Origin: Breviolum minutum Mf 1.05b.01
Taxonomy: Eukaryota; Sar; Dinophyceae; Suessiales; Symbiodiniaceae
NCBI GenBank assembly: GCA_000507305.1
Contig: DF239334.1
Location: forward strand, 1 to 64,000
Direction: 5' to 3'
Length of the DNA: 64,000 nt
Shown: one piece after another, positions 1-12,300 of the stretch
Layout of the letters: every line of letters starts with the position of its first letter
Numbering within the stretch: the stretch's first letter is position 1
The notes under the pieces: generated by a model
What the model was told of the DNA's origin: nothing
Databases searched by the model: none
What the model saw: the letters and a program-made list of their open reading frames with translations, nothing else
Program-made: the position numbers and the translations under genes

Positions 1-640
1 TAATACAATTGAGACTTCAACAACCTCTTGAACAAAACAATGCTTTTAGAGTGATTTTGCTTGACAATTTGAATTGATGCACAATTGATTTCAACAATGT
101 ATTTTTTGTATTTCCAGAGTGTTTGAAAAAAACAATGCTGTTCTTCAACAATCTGAGGGACGGTGTTAAAATACATGTGTATAAACAATATGGTGATACC
201 ACTGGTGTACAATATTACATTCTGCAGGGCCCTTGGGTCAAGCGACTGAGACAATTGCCCAGAGAGCAAAAGGTGCTGAGTGACAATACAATCACAGCGT
301 GTACAAGTCGAGTTGATTTTTACAGGATCGATGGATGGATGGATGGATGGATAGATAGATAGATAGATAGATAGATAGGTAGATAGATAGATAGATGTGA
401 CATATTATTTCAAGTTGGTTTTCTGTCGCACTCTCTCGTGTACATGTTTGGCAATCTTTGCCGCCGGTTAAATGATTAACGATCAAACATATAATACACA
501 TAGACATCTTCGACATCAATCTTTGTAAAAGATCACCAAATACCATACAAATACCCGTCTTTTGAGATCATTCTGACCTCATGACCACCTGACCAGCGTC
601 AAGCGCTGTGCCCAAGGCCGCTACAGTCAAAGCTGCCGTT
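1..640. other. AT-rich non-coding stretch
   Basis: No open frame here resembles a known family. The sequence is AT-rich and contains a tetranucleotide microsatellite near its centre. I see no promoter or RNA gene that I could defend. Confidence 0.5.
328..397. repeat. (GATG)n/(GATA)n microsatellite
   Basis: Tandem GATG units pass into GATA units with a few interruptions. Read on the minus strand it gives a meaningless Leu-Ser-Ile-Tyr repeat, so open frames over it are artefacts. Confidence 0.95.
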
Positions 641-2586
641 TTTGCGGGTTCCCAAGGATGCCAAGTTCGAGGCGTGTGGGGAGTGCTGCAGTCAAATGGA
701 CTCGCGGCGATGTTGGCAAAGAGCTGATCTTGCCAGGCATGTGCTGGAGAGTGGGAGACGCTTTGGCAAAGGATGTGCTTGCACAGAGCTTGCTGGGTGG
801 TGCTCGAACCAGACCACAGTATACAGTGCTGTTTCAGATTTTAACGAAAATGCATGGCAATGTCAGTGTATGGGCATGTGGTGATCAGTTGGCATCCAGG
901 TTGAAGATCTTTTGCAGAAGGATTGCGGCAACTTGCACGCGTAGCTAAGGACCTGTCAATGTGTTGGTTACGTCTATTTTGGCACTGCCACACGCCAAAG
1001 TCGCGTGGTCAAAGTGCCCTGGCGTTGCGGAAAGCTATTGGGAAGGGGAGTTGAGGGCAAATGGCATGACCCCACGGCAGTTGAAGGCCTAACGCTCACA
1101 AAACTGTGTAGAGATGGCTTGCGAAATCGCAACTCGTCGAAAGGTGTCCTCCAGCGAAGGGCAGATTGAATGCAGACACTCGGAGTGAAAGATGACTCTG
1201 ACAGGGTTCGAATGCCAGCTTGTGTCCAGATTTGACTAATCTTGCATTATGATTTGTGCAATACAACGTAGAGAAATGATGGTAAATGTAGGGTTGGGCG
1301 GACAGGGTGCCACATTTCAACCAGTTGATGCAAAAAGTCGGCTTTTGCCGGAGAGATCGTGTCATATGTGTCATCTTCCGGGTGTTTTGGAATTGCTTCT
1401 CCGGCTGCCCAGAAGCGGACAACTTCGAGGGCGACCCGGCGGTGGGCGACGTCAAGAAGTGCCATTGCGCCAAAGGTTAGCGCAGCAAAAACAGCAAGGA
1501 TCACGATGGTCATGCTGCAAAGCCGGGGAAGCGCCATTGTTCAGGAATCAGACTTATGAGATTTTATGAGTTTTTATGGGGTGAGCTGAAGCTGCCGAAG
1601 CGAAGTAGCCATAGTGAGAGCATTTACTATGCATCTATTGTGCACAGTGTTTGGTACATAGTGTTCGATTGTTGTGTCTCATGTGCTAGTATTTGCCTTG
1701 CACTGGAACCCTGGAATCACATGGAATCACCTAGTATCACATAATTGTATTGTACCATACTATCCTTGCACTAGAGAGTGCGATCCTGCCACAGCTGCAC
1801 AATCATCCTGCACCATTGAGTCATGAAACTATGCCCGACCGTCAACCAAGCCAAGACCCATTGAAAATTCAATTCGCTTTTCCCATTGCAGCCGAGAGTG
1901 GCATCAATAGCTATGTGCAAAGACTTTGGTAAGTCCTTCAACTGGGTCCCACCTCATGAATCTTGCATGAAGTACTATTATTTGATATTATTTGTATATA
2001 ATGTATGCATTGGTACACATCAAATTAAAGATATAGACATTCACATGTACATGCATATACGTATGTACTTATTGGTATTGTCAAACATATTGTCACAAAG
2101 GTGTAGCTTATGACACCTATAGCCACATCGAGGTCCATTGCATTGATGAAGGCTTCAGGGGATCCTTTCCGTGAGGTGTGGAAGGGGTCGTGCGGAATTG
2201 GCGATCTTCAAACAGAGCTTAGGTTTGGATACGTGGCAAATCCATTGAAAAGTCGTCAAAGGTATTGATTGACATTGGAGAAGGCTGATAGGCATCATGA
2301 ACTACAGTATCATGAACTTTATTTTAAAAAACATGTTTGAATTCATATGCTCGAAATGCAAACAAAACTTTCAAGATAACGAGATAAGGTTTTAAGATGG
2401 CAAGAAACACGCACACCAACACTGGACCCAGACTGGGATTAGAGGTGCAAGCAGCGGCTCTTTGCCAGCGCTTGGGCCTCTTGAAGCAGACAGTGCATTG
2501 CTTAGTATGCTCAGTGCCCCCTTTTAGCTCTTGTTCCGCAATTGTAAGAAAGCGATACCGCGATACCTTCCTAAAATCAAAGGAGA
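398..2586. other. Low-information stretch with strand-ambiguous exon-like frames
   Basis: No gene can be named. Around 1330-1537 both strands stay open. The minus strand would start with a hydrophobic, signal-peptide-like segment beginning MALPRLCSMTIVILAVFAAL. The plus strand across the same bases gives a Cys-rich peptide including NCFSGCPEADNFEG. Such mirrored frames arise easily because TGC and GCA are reverse complements, and no splice junction or homology settles the strand. A second open segment at about 660-945 (+) is equally undetermined. Confidence 0.25.
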
Positions 2587-2653
2587 CTGATTGATTGATG
2601 GATTGATTGATCGATTGCTTGCTTGATTGTTTGTTTGATTGATTGATCGATTG
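2587..2653. repeat. (GATT)n microsatellite, imperfect
   Basis: Tandem GATT-type units with GATG, GATC and GCTT variants. It lies just before the exon-like segment at 2757. Confidence 0.9.
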
Positions 2654-2756
2654 CCTGACTGATGGATTTGCCTTGATTCGTTTTACTGTATTTGATTGGA
2701 ATTGGATTGGATTTGAGTACCACAACTTATTTCTCTTGATTCACTTCTCTTTGCAG

Positions 2757-2939
2757 GTGGACTTTGGTGGAAGCAATCAGGTGGTGAACTTTGATCCAGG
2801 CCTGTTGGACAAAGCACAACGGGTGTCACCCTCAAAGAGCCAGCTTGGCATCTCGATTCGACAGGGATGCGGATCTGGTGCTGAGGTCCTTCACATGGAA
2901 ACCTATGCGGAGGTGCCATTTGCTACAGGGTGGAGCTAG
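2757..2939 (+). CDS. Exon-like segment, possible terminal exon, family unknown
   Basis: A pyrimidine tract ending TTTGCAG is followed by G, the same AG|G acceptor context seen at every intron resolved elsewhere in the window. The frame then stays open for about 60 residues, beginning VDFGGSNQVVNFDPG and including LGISIRQGCGSGAEV, and ends at a TAG. I do not recognise the family. The TAG could lie in intron sequence if a GC or GA donor precedes it. The composition looks like protein, but this is a single isolated segment. Confidence 0.35.
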   Translation: MDFGGSNQVVNFDPGLLDKAQRVSPSKSQLGISIRQGCGSGAEVLHMETYAEVPFATGWS

Positions 2940-3165
2940 GAACACATTTTTTTTGATGATCTATGTGTGATGTTTGCACCAGTGTTTTTTTTTTTAGGGG
3001 GAAATGCTTCGAGCTGATTACCTAGCCAAAGGATACTAAAAATATCTAAAAATGATACATGATGTAAATTTTGGAGCACCTTTGTCGTATGCTTTCAGGG
3101 CGGCTAGATTCATCAACCATCTCTGGCTAGGTTCATTTGTGGCCATTCCACTCTTTTCGATCCAG

Positions 3166-3267
3166 GTAAGGGATATGGCCCGTGTCCTTCTCAAGAACTT
3201 CGACGCACTGTGCAAGGTGACACGATTCGGGTTATTCGGGTGTGTGTTATGCAATGTGACGCCTTGA
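3166..3267 (+). CDS. Exon-like segment, family unknown
   Basis: After CGATCCAG the frame reads VRDMARVLLKNFDALCKVT, an amphipathic helical-looking peptide, and stays open to the TGA at 3265. The upstream boundary is an AG|G acceptor, although the same bases could also be read as a GTAAGG donor closing a preceding exon. It may belong with the segment at 2757, but no homology supports that. Confidence 0.25.
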   Translation, partial: VRDMARVLLKNFDALCKVTRFGLFGCVLCNVTP

Positions 3268-3399
3268 GGGTGCCCAGGATTCATTCATCAGTTTTCATCA
3301 TAAATTCATAAATGATATATTTTCTACCTAGGGGCATTAGGGCCTTTCAAGTGTTGCTGAATGATACCACCGTTTTGCCTTGCTGTGATCATAATCAAA

Positions 3400-3557
<158 letters not shown>

Positions 3558-3836
3558 GATCAATGTACTGGCAAGGATGTTTGCTGACAAAGTATCGCCG
3601 CTTGATGCAGTTATGTTTGTACCATGTACTTCTATGTGCCGCATCACCATGCACCCATGCATCACCATGGCATCTGGAGGTGCTTCTGAACTTGAACGAC
3701 GACCAGGTGAAGTTGGAGTTGAAGGAGAACGTCAGGAAAGCTCAGGAGTTTAATCAAAATCAGTGAATCGTGATACGTTTCGGATTCTGATGGCCATGGA
3801 TGCCTTCTACAACTCTATGATTGGCATAGGCAAATC

Positions 3837-3883
3837 CCATGGCAAATCATGGCATATCCAGAATCCATGATTTGATGCCATGG
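3837..3883. repeat. Small inverted repeat
   Basis: CCATGGCAAATCATGG at 3837-3852 is nearly the reverse complement of bases 3865-3883, apart from three extra bases in the right arm. It could fold as a hairpin with a loop of about 12 bases. Several further CCATGG-type words lie nearby. Confidence 0.6.
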
Positions 3884-4726
3884 TCGTGCAGATCAGGCCA
3901 GTCATTGAGTTTGAATTGATACCAATGCCCACGAATGCCATGGGCGAAAACCTTTAAACCATCCCAAACCTGATCTTTTTTTCGGGTCATGCTTTTATGA
4001 ATCAATAAGAATCCCTTATAAAACCAACTCATTTCAAGTCACTGGCATCCTTTTCATCATACGATCCCAGGAAGGTGCATGGTGATTCCAGCTTTCCATA
4101 CCTTGGATCTTGTTTTCGACTAAGACGGAGTTGACCACAGCGATTCTTCGGTTGGAGCAGGCCGGGAAGGGTCGACTTTCCACTGAATTAGCTGTCGAAC
4201 CCCCAAAATATGTCATGATCAAAGAATGATGAGTGATCATCTAAGAACATCTCAAATCTATGTATCCAAATGGCCCCTTCAGAACCCCATGCAAGACAAG
4301 AAAGGGCCCTTGAAGAGCTCCCCCCTCTTGGGTCCTTCATTTTTGTCAACATTGTGAATGATTTTCCATGCCATTATTGGTTACATCAATCCTTGCTGAC
4401 CTCTTGAGGTTTGGGCTGATTGCCAATTCATTCTTCACCAGGCAGATGTTGCCGGGTTCGAAGGGTCGGTGATCAAGAGAATTCAGTAGATTCAGTAGCT
4501 GTATGATTCTTATGTAGGTTGATTACATGAAACTACTATATTTTCCTGGATTTAGCTATACCGTATGACATAGGTACATCCTCTAGGCGAGCAGTTGGAG
4601 GAAACATCGTTTGCATATTCCTTTATACGTTTTTTTTTGGGCATATGTATGCATCACTGGCATAACTCTGTGTCCATCATTCATTGGTAAGCAAAAAGCT
4701 CTCCATTCTCATGCTGTGTGACTTAC
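3884..4726. other. Non-coding stretch
   Basis: I see no convincing exon, RNA gene or repeat family. The stretch contains a T run near 4630 and ordinary AT-rich sequence. Confidence 0.4.
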
Positions 4727-4843
4727 CGTTGTGAGAGCTCAAGCGTCCTTTTGTTGGCCAAAAAGCTTCATGGCGTGGCGGTTGGGCCTTGGTTTGGTCT
4801 GGCTGGCACTTGGGCACGATGTTCAGGACAGTCCCCGGGCACA
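4727..4843 (-). CDS. Possible minus-strand exon, family unknown
   Basis: On the minus strand an open segment including PGTVLNIVPKCQPDQTKAQP and HEAFWPTKGRLSSHN is followed by a consensus GTAAGT donor. The only nearby upstream acceptor would be CAG|T, which breaks the AG|G rule seen in this window, and every identified gene lies on the other strand. It is therefore a weak candidate. Confidence 0.2.
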
Positions 4844-5100
4844 CTGACGACGTGGGGGAGAATGGGGGGGGTGGAAGTTGAACCGATACAACGTATAGCA
4901 ATGCAAGGAAGTCAAATACTGAAGATGTGCTGCATTGGAACCGGACCCGTGCGTGAGATGAACATAAGGTTTGACAGACAAACCAGGAGCATCCAGAATT
5001 CACAAGCCACTCAAGGGAGGACATGAGGAAACATGTGAAGATGTTCATCCTTGATACTAGCCATCGTTGAAATTTTCAACCATTGAAGCCCGTTTGGCAG

Positions 5101-5507
5101 GTACACCTTTCAGTAGATCCCGGAGGAGATGCCAAGAAATTGATGCGAAGCGAAGTGGATGAGAGTGGCTTAGAGCTGTGTAGCGGCGTGCAGATTTGCA
5201 ACAGATGCTTGCCACAATTTCATCCAGAGGATTTGGAGGTGGACCGGGGATTTTTCTGCAAAGTGGTTTGTGAAAGCAGTGAAAGCTTGCCCATCGCCCC
5301 AGGTGCGGATGCGATCGATTGCAGCGCAGCCAACAATGGCGACTGCCCAGCCAAGTATTGCTGCACTCGAGGGAAAGCTTGCTATCAATGTGGTGGGGAC
5401 GGTTATGACTGCAGCAATGCGATGCTGGGATTGCATCATTATGGCAGGTTGTTGTCGTTACTGCTCAGCATACTTTACTGCAGTGGATCCAAGGTTCATT
5501 CCGGCTA
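5101..5507 (+). CDS. Cys-rich open frame, function and strand uncertain
   Basis: The plus frame is open for about 135 codons and is Cys-rich from its middle on, with spaced pairs such as CSGVQICNRC, CKVVC, CPAKYCCTRGKACYQC and GGDGYDC. That could suit a secreted or metal-binding domain. The minus strand is also open over about 5170-5439 and gives an Ala-rich, membrane-like peptide. I do not recognise either. No splice boundary is confirmed, and the frame might include intron sequence. Confidence 0.25.
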
Positions 5508-6803
5508 AGACCCATATCTTGCCGCATAGTATTTTGCTTGAATTTTACTGACTAGTCAAGCATGATGGCAACCAAAGTGCCCCTAGATACCCTGAGACGC
5601 CACGAATCCGTGTTAAGGAGAACCTGCAAGCATCCCAACGCGCATGCGCAGATTCGCACCAAGTGAGCGGCAAGTGCAGACCTCCTAGCTAGTAAAAAAG
5701 TGGCGATCTGTTAACGGTGAATGGGCAATGGAATTTAGGGTGTGTCTTGGTTTCTGTGCCTACCGTTGCACCATCCTTGCGAAAGAGTTCCACGCACTTC
5801 CCCCCAGAAATGCCAGACCTTTTCCAGAATTATACTATATCTTCCCTGCCCTGCCCCAGAAAAGAACAGCAACCACGCAAAATCTAGACGTGGCACCTTA
5901 CCCAACAAATGACCAGATGGGAGCATATCACAACATCACCTGGCAGGGTTGTTTGGATTTCATCGAGATTCTGGAACAAGAAGTCTTGCCACAACTCAGC
6001 CCACAGTGTCGCTGCCATGATTTCTCCATATTCTGTTTGTTCACTTGGCACTGATGGTTGACAACGATGTTTACAGTCATTTGTAGGTATTTATGTAGGT
6101 TTGATATGGTAAGGCTGAAGTGGTTGATCCACGTGGCTTTGGAGACCGAGAGCCCAGGCTGGTGACACTTGCAATACCATCCAATATCCCATAATCGAGT
6201 ATTAGCTTTGAGAAGATTTTCATAGATCTTTCGTAGATCTTTATCTATCACTCACTTGTGGACTTTGGTTGGCAAGTGCAATGTAACTCCGCTTGTGCTG
6301 TTCGAGTGGGATGCCAGTTCATGAGATCAAGAGGTATGCAGCAAGAGGTTGAAGGGCTTTTTAACATTGATATTTGAATATGTTTTTAACAGTGATAAGT
6401 GATATTGGAATATGTTAGAATTCTCTTGAGCTTGTGATGTGCATGTGGCAGATTGGCTGCACGAACGAAGCAAAAAGGATAGTATAGATGAGCGAATGAA
6501 CACCGATTGCTGCAGGAAAGGCAGCCAGCGACCCCACGGAGCCGGCTTGGGGGTGTGTGCTTTGGCAGGTGGAACGGACAGGTTGGGCATATCATAGACT
6601 GGTAGATGACTTTTGTATAGCTTGGTCCAACTAAGTTGAAACTTTACGACTCTGAAACCTTGACCATCAGCACGCCATGACGTTCAGTTTGCCATCCAAC
6701 TCTAAAGGAGCTTCAAGATGCCCGCGTCAGAACCTTGGTACAGTGACGAAAGTGACACCTTCTCGAAAATCATCGAACTTTTGCAAGCTCCAGACCCTTC
6801 AAG
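5508..6803. other. Non-coding stretch with weak open frames
   Basis: Nothing here can be assigned. A short frame from an ATG at 6718 reads MPASEPWYSDESDTFSKIIE and might be an exon of the gene that follows, but it does not join in frame without a further boundary that I cannot place. Confidence 0.35.
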
Positions 6804-7025
6804 GTTGCTTTATACCAAACGGTGCCCATGATGGTCTATGTGGACCGCTTCTGCTTGGGTGGTGTGTTGTGGGTGTCAGAAGGGGATCACGCCACTCTGC
6901 TGCAGGACGAGCTTTGGCGAGATGCCTCTCCAGAAGGTCCTAGTGGGGCTTCCAAATGTTGGCTCATGTGGCACCCGCCTGGTGTTGTGGCTGCTTGGAA
7001 TGTTGGTGAAAAACAGATGCAGTGA
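6804..7025 (+). CDS. Exon-like segment, family unknown
   Basis: The segment follows CTTCAAG with G next, the usual acceptor context here. It reads VALYQTVPMMVYVDRFCLGG and then VLWVSEGDHATLLQDELW before running to a TGA. The mix of hydrophobic strands and acidic turns looks like real globular protein. The last 30 residues, which are Gly/Trp/Pro-rich, may be intron read-through. I could not place it in a family; an upstream exon may start at 6718. Confidence 0.4.
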   Translation, partial: VALYQTVPMMVYVDRFCLGGVLWVSEGDHATLLQDELWRDASPEGPSGASKCWLMWHPPGVVAAWNVGEKQMQ

Positions 7026-8392
7026 ACATGAATAAAGTCACAAAAAAGTGTGAGAGAGATATATTGTTGTTACATTTGAAAGGTCATGTTGCGGCAGAAG
7101 ATCTACTCGTCCGTGCAATTGCGATTCTATTTCATTGCATATTCACTAGTTGAATCCATTTGATGCCTGTTCACAAGTTTGCCGATGGTCACAGCTAGGC
7201 CACCACTTCCAAGACATGTGAATATGATGGCATGCAACAACGGATAGTAGCATGATTGATCGCATTTTGACTTGATGCAACCAACACACCTTGACTTACA
7301 TGATTCAGTAGGACATCCCGGACACAGCTACAAAACATCAACCTTGCGATATATACCGCTGGGCAGGGTGCAACCTTTCCACCTTTCATCCAGTTGCTGG
7401 TAATCCAAGTTTCACTACCGTCCGGTGCCGTCGTGTTTGCAAAGCCTGCGTTGCTGCAGCCTTGGAATTTGTTTCGCCATGGCGTATGTATTGTCGCCAT
7501 GGAGCCACGGCGACAAGTACCAAAGGTGTCCAAGAGACAACTGCGGAAGAGGTGAGGCATTTTGAGCCGGTGAGACTGTCAATCTTGTTCAGAGGGAATG
7601 CTTTGTAAAGTTCCTTCCTTTTGGAACACTTCACGATGTGATACTTCTTAGTGGCTTTCACCTGGGGGAAAATGAACATGTTCACATGTTCACAATATTC
7701 ATTTACGGTGAATTGATCCACACACACTTGGACAATCTATGACAATCTTGGACTGTTTGGACAATCTGAACGGTGGTAGGAAACCCGAACCAATGCCAGT
7801 CTCCAGGATCCTGCGAAGCATCTATGACGACTCCAAGCCATTCGGCTTCCTGAGAAGATGGAAATTCAAGACTTGGACATGCATGATTTTTGGGCGGCGC
7901 CAGCGACGTTCAATGTCGCTGTTTAGTGGATTTTTGGTTGACTCAGCCCAAGTCCAATTCTCCAATCTCCCCAACCCAGGGTTGGGCAAAGGTTTTTTTT
8001 CCAGCTTTTCAGGTATGACCTGCCTGCAAGATGCAAGAGGTGATTGTGTCATGTTAATGTAGACAATACAATCACATAGTGTATGTAATGGATATTGATA
8101 TATATATATATATCATTATGACACTCTGCTCTTGGTTTTTCACATTAAAGTGCATGTGAATGTGTAATAAGCAGCTATACTGTAGATTCTAGTTTGTGTA
8201 TATTGCATTAAGCGGCTTTAGTCACAGCTTAATTTGTACCCAACATGTGGTTGAGGTCCATTCAGCTCATGAAATATTCGGCTCATAAAACGTTTCCGAA
8301 ATTGTCTTCACCTCACATCCGTGAATTCTTTTTGCCGGACTGACTCAGTATCATTTCTTATCAGTTTGTCGAGGCCTTTGCTGCTATCGAAG
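7026..8392. other. Mostly non-coding; ambiguous frames on both strands
   Basis: On the minus strand 7195-7560 includes CSNAGFANTTAPDGSETWIT, which looks protein-like. On the plus strand 7739-7870 includes PMPVSRILRSIYDDSKPFGF. Neither has a clear splice boundary or a known family. An (AT)n tract sits at 8098-8113. Confidence 0.3.
8098..8113. repeat. (AT)n microsatellite
   Basis: Uninterrupted TA dinucleotides in AT-rich DNA between exon candidates. Confidence 0.9.
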
Positions 8393-11315
8393 GTCTTCCA
8401 ACTGGATCGTCCTCAGCATCTCACGGCGGCCCTGGCGGCATTGGGCCGTCGTGGTCGCTGGGCCGAGGGGCTCTTCGTCCTGGCCCTGCAAGCGGAGAGA
8501 AGGCAGTTGCGATTTAAAGATGAGACGATGCGGGTGGACTTGGGATAAGAATGAAAAAGCACCGAAACTATCTACGATATATTGTAGATTATCGTAGTTA
8601 CATGTATGATCTGTAAAAAGTTTAGTAGAGTTGAGCAATGTTAGGCAGTACGGAATAGTTTTTTTCCTCTCCCTTAATCTATTGAGAGAGATGTGACACG
8701 ATGTTTGTTTGTAAGTGCTTTGGCTAGTTTTGGACATATTTGCGCAATTTTCCAAGAGTGGGCTTGGAATTTTCCAGATTTTCAGTTTTCAAAACCTTTC
8801 CAACCGAGCCTGCGGATCCACCAGGCTCAGCATCGGCATCGCCGGCTACAACGCGGCGGCCGACGCGGCGCTGGCAGCACCGGCCTGGCGCCCGGCAGTG
8901 CAGGTGCTGCAGGCCGCGGTACGGCAAGGAGTGGAGGGGTCGTTGGTGACGCTGGGAACAGCCATGAAAGCTCAAGGTGCCTTGGCACGCGACCTCTGGC
9001 TGATACCCAATGATTTCATGCTGATCCTTGCTGACTTTTTTGACTTTCTGAGAAATATATAACTTAATTACCTGTCTATGCATTGCTGGTCCTTGATCCT
9101 GTATGTATCCTTTCAAGGTATGTTATACATATACATGTACGTATATATACACATGATTTTATATGTATCAGCTCAGCTTACCGATGTCTACGCTATGACA
9201 ACCACCCGTCCAAGGTATGGGTGGAACTTGGTCACATTTGCTGTGGACCATGGCGGATATGCTTCACCGCAGCCTGGCACCTGGCATCCGCCATAGCAAC
9301 GAAGCAGTGAAATCGTGTGGAGCAGATTCATGGCATATCTCTTTGTGCGTGCTGGAATGGACAACCATGAGAATGGTGGAAGTAACAGAGTTCACCAGCA
9401 GTTTGCTGGTGAACCAGCTAAAACAGCGACTTGGCCTTGATTTTGGTGGATTGTTCAAGAAATCTAGGAATCAAGATGCAGGTTATATGAGCTACTGTAC
9501 AAGGTTGGGGCCTTGCACGATTTCAAACTGCGAAGGTATCACAGGACATTTGAAGCCCTGCAGAAAACATGGCAAGGATTTTTGTTTTCCCAAAAATACT
9601 GCAACCCTACTACTCGGGACTTAGGGTCCGTATCCTGTACCCTGATCCCACACGGTTTATGGACAAGTGAGGAATTGGACATTGGCAGTTCAACTCTTCG
9701 GTGATTTGGAACGTCAACGTTTGGAGCATGACACGGTGAGTGTCAACAGTGTCCTAAATGCCGCGAGCCAACAACGGAGGTACTCCAAGAATCTGTTGGA
9801 GCAGTTGACATTTCTTCTTTGCTTACGACTTTTTGGGCATTTTTTCCGTTTTCCCATTGTTGCACTTCTCAATGGTTCACTTCCCATCGTGAACTTCTCG
9901 GGTTTTTTTGTGAAGGTATATAAATCACCGAAAATCCAGGAAAGATGCAGACCTGGTGGTCGATTCAGCAACCTGCAGTGCAGTAGCAAGTACAGTGGAT
10001 TCGGAGGATGTTGTGCAGCTTCTGGAGATGATGAAGGTCCATGGGGTTTCCATGAAAAAAAAATCAGCTATATAAATATCAGTTAAACGAAATGGAAGGG
10101 CGAGGTGATTTTGGGCCAACTCATCCCCATGGCCCAAAATGGCGACAAAAAAATCATGCACAATGCGAATCCATTTGGTTTGGAGGAATCCTCCCAGCAA
10201 CCAGATGTTGGTGCCTATACATCGCTGCTTGCAACACTGGACCGTGATGGGCGATGGGAAGCTGCTTTGGACTTTTGGGCTACGACCTTGACTGATGGTA
10301 TCCAGGTAGTGGCACAAGCTGAGTACAGGAAGCATGACCAGAATTGCCAATGATCCATTTGATGCTTAGAGCATGTGTTTCTCGATCTTGCCGTCCCTGT
10401 TTGTCTATCTATCCATCTATCTACCTATCTACCTATCTATCTATTTATTTATCTATTTATCTTTTTAATCTATCTATGTATCAAATCATCAGAAGTTGCT
10501 TCAAAACTGGTGCCATCCTTTCATGTATTAAATTGGGCCTGCAGAGCCCACAGGTGGCTGGTTCCATGACGGCAGCTCTTGCCAGCGCATGTGAACGGGG
10601 CCAGCAATGGGCGCAGGCCTGCAAAAGTTTTGCACATGCAGATGCAGCAGAAGCAGAAATGTCATGAAATGCACAGTAATCTTCTGAAATCGTTTTAGCA
10701 GTCCAATATTGGCAATTGTATCTTCGGTTGAAACTAGTTGAAGCATGACTTGGTTCCGCATCGGATGCATGCTCCAGATTTATAGAACTGCACCCGTGCA
10801 GTGCCCAGGCCATCCACCTGTTGCGGCTCCTGAAGGACCATGCGGTACAACTGGATTTGGTCATGGCTTCTACCTGTCTATCTGCTGCAGCTGCAGGCGG
10901 GGAAACTTCAGGGTGTGGACTTGAGAGGCTACGTTCTATTTGTTTAGATAGATTTGGATTGGATAGTTGTGCGGTTTCAAGACTCTAACTACCCTTCAGA
11001 GCTTGAGGTAGTTGGCGCCGTGCATGGCAAGATTTCTGCCGCATGCCCCAAGCGGATGTGGTGCCTGATATCTCTGCGCATGGAGCGGTGCCATGGCCGA
11101 TGCGAAACATCAATGGGGCTGTCTCTCTGAAACGTTGGCAGTGATGCCACATATGTGGTGAATACCCAACGAAGTTAAAGAGCCACAGTACAAATCATTG
11201 ATGTTCATGAATCACGAGCTGCTTACTTGCGTGCTTCTAGGTGATCAGTGCTGCCGAAAAGGGCCAGCAATGGGAGATGGCCATAGGGAGTTTGAGAAGG
11301 TGTGGAGTGAAGCTT
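8393..11315 (+). CDS. Pentatricopeptide repeat (PPR) protein, exon series
   Basis: PPR proteins bind organellar RNA through tandem helix pairs of about 35 residues and act in RNA processing, editing or translation. At least nine separated segments carry the pattern, about one repeat each: 8393-8530 (HLTAALAALGRRGRWAEGL), 8825-8988 (AGYNAAADAALAAPAWRPAV), 9215-9312 (LAPGIRHSNEAVKSCG), 9680-9782 (WTLAVQLFGDLERQRLEHDT, then VNSVLNAASQQRR), 9945-10035 (SATCSAVASTVDSEDVVQLL), 10190-10312 (DVGAYTSLLATLDRDGRWEA), 10541-10635 (SMTAALASACERGQQWAQAC), 10780-10895 (AIHLLRLLKDHAVQLDLVMA) and 11240-11315 (VISAAEKGQQWEMAIGSL). The A/S-A-C-E-K/R-G-x-x-W word is typical of dinoflagellate PPRs. The segments lie in different frames, so introns separate them; I did not fix each boundary. 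Start and stop are not identified. Confidence 0.72.
10403..10480. repeat. (CTAT)n microsatellite
   Basis: CTAT/CTAC/TTAT units in an intron of the PPR exon series. Confidence 0.93.
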
Positions 11316-11683
11316 GGTGGCAACAGGCTTGCCAGTATGGTATAGTTTGCTAGTCATCGATAGAGTGACATACTATAGATATATATACAGTCTATATTAT
11401 ATGTATATATTATCATTATTATCGGCGATGGCAAGCTCCTGGCTTTGTCCTTCATGGTTGATTGCCAGGAGTATGGGTGGCTACTACTGCAGTAGGAACC
11501 TCCTCAAGGTCATGTAGCCAATACATGTGCCATAGTCTAGGTACTGGACATTGGGGCATTGACAGGATGTCCCATGCTGATTTGCTCCAAGGCAACCAGA
11601 TCTCATTGCTTTGAACGCAATGGATGCTCGGCTGGACTCAGGAGTGCTGTACGCCCACTGGTGTGGTTCGTGTTTACGTAGCG

Positions 11684-11803
11684 CTTCTTGTTCTTGTTCT
11701 TGTTGTTGTTGTTGTTGTTGTTGTTCTCCTTGTTTTTGTTCTCCTGTTCTTCTTCTCCTTCGTCTTGGTACTTCTTCTTCTTCTTGTTCTTGTTGCTGTT
11801 GTG
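11684..11803. repeat. (TTG)n/(TTC)n microsatellite
   Basis: A pyrimidine-rich mixture of TTG, TTC and CTT units. It translates as poly-Ser/Cys, poly-Val/Leu or, on the minus strand, poly-Gln/Glu; these are not proteins. Confidence 0.92.
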
Positions 11804-11866
11804 GTTGGCAAATGGATTCTAGATGAGAAGACCTACCCATCAGCGCTAACACAATCCAGGTGATTC

Positions 11867-11945
11867 AAAGTGACCTAGTGACCCCCTATTTGGAGGTCAC
11901 TTAGCCTTTGAAACGGTCACTTAACCATCCCAAAAAGGTCACAAC
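11867..11945. repeat. Cluster of GGTCACTT direct and inverted words
   Basis: AAGTGACCT near 11867 is the reverse complement of AGGTCACTT near 11894, forming a short hairpin. The word GGTCAC then recurs twice more about 20 bases apart. It lies about 350 bases upstream of the FNIP gene start. Its function is unknown. Confidence 0.6.
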
Positions 11946-12300
11946 GGAGCTATTATTTGGACCAAGAATCAGAGTTGCTCTTGTGATTCAGATTCATCTT
12001 TTGCAGTCTCTTATAGTATCAGGATGATCAGGAACCATAAGACCATAAGACACTATCAAGAACCAGCACGTCATTCTCCCCAAGCCAGCTGTGACGGGTA
12101 GAACGTTGGATGTAAGCAGACGATGCAGGTTGCAAAATCTACGGCATGGTTAGAACCAAACGAAATTGGTTTCTTACATTGTCCTACATGTTGCACCGAT
12201 AGCTCCAGCATGTTTGCCAGAAAGTAGTGACGATGCACAGATTTGTTTTGCGCAATTTCTGGTGCATGTTTGTCCAACAGCAAGTTTCAATTTACCAGCC

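Larger units (their letters stand above)
11316..12300. other. Non-coding stretch before the FNIP gene
   Basis: AT-rich, with a (TTG/TTC)n tract and a small family of GGTCACTT words. I see no convincing exon. It would contain the promoter of the FNIP-repeat gene, but no recognisable core element is visible. Confidence 0.5.
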
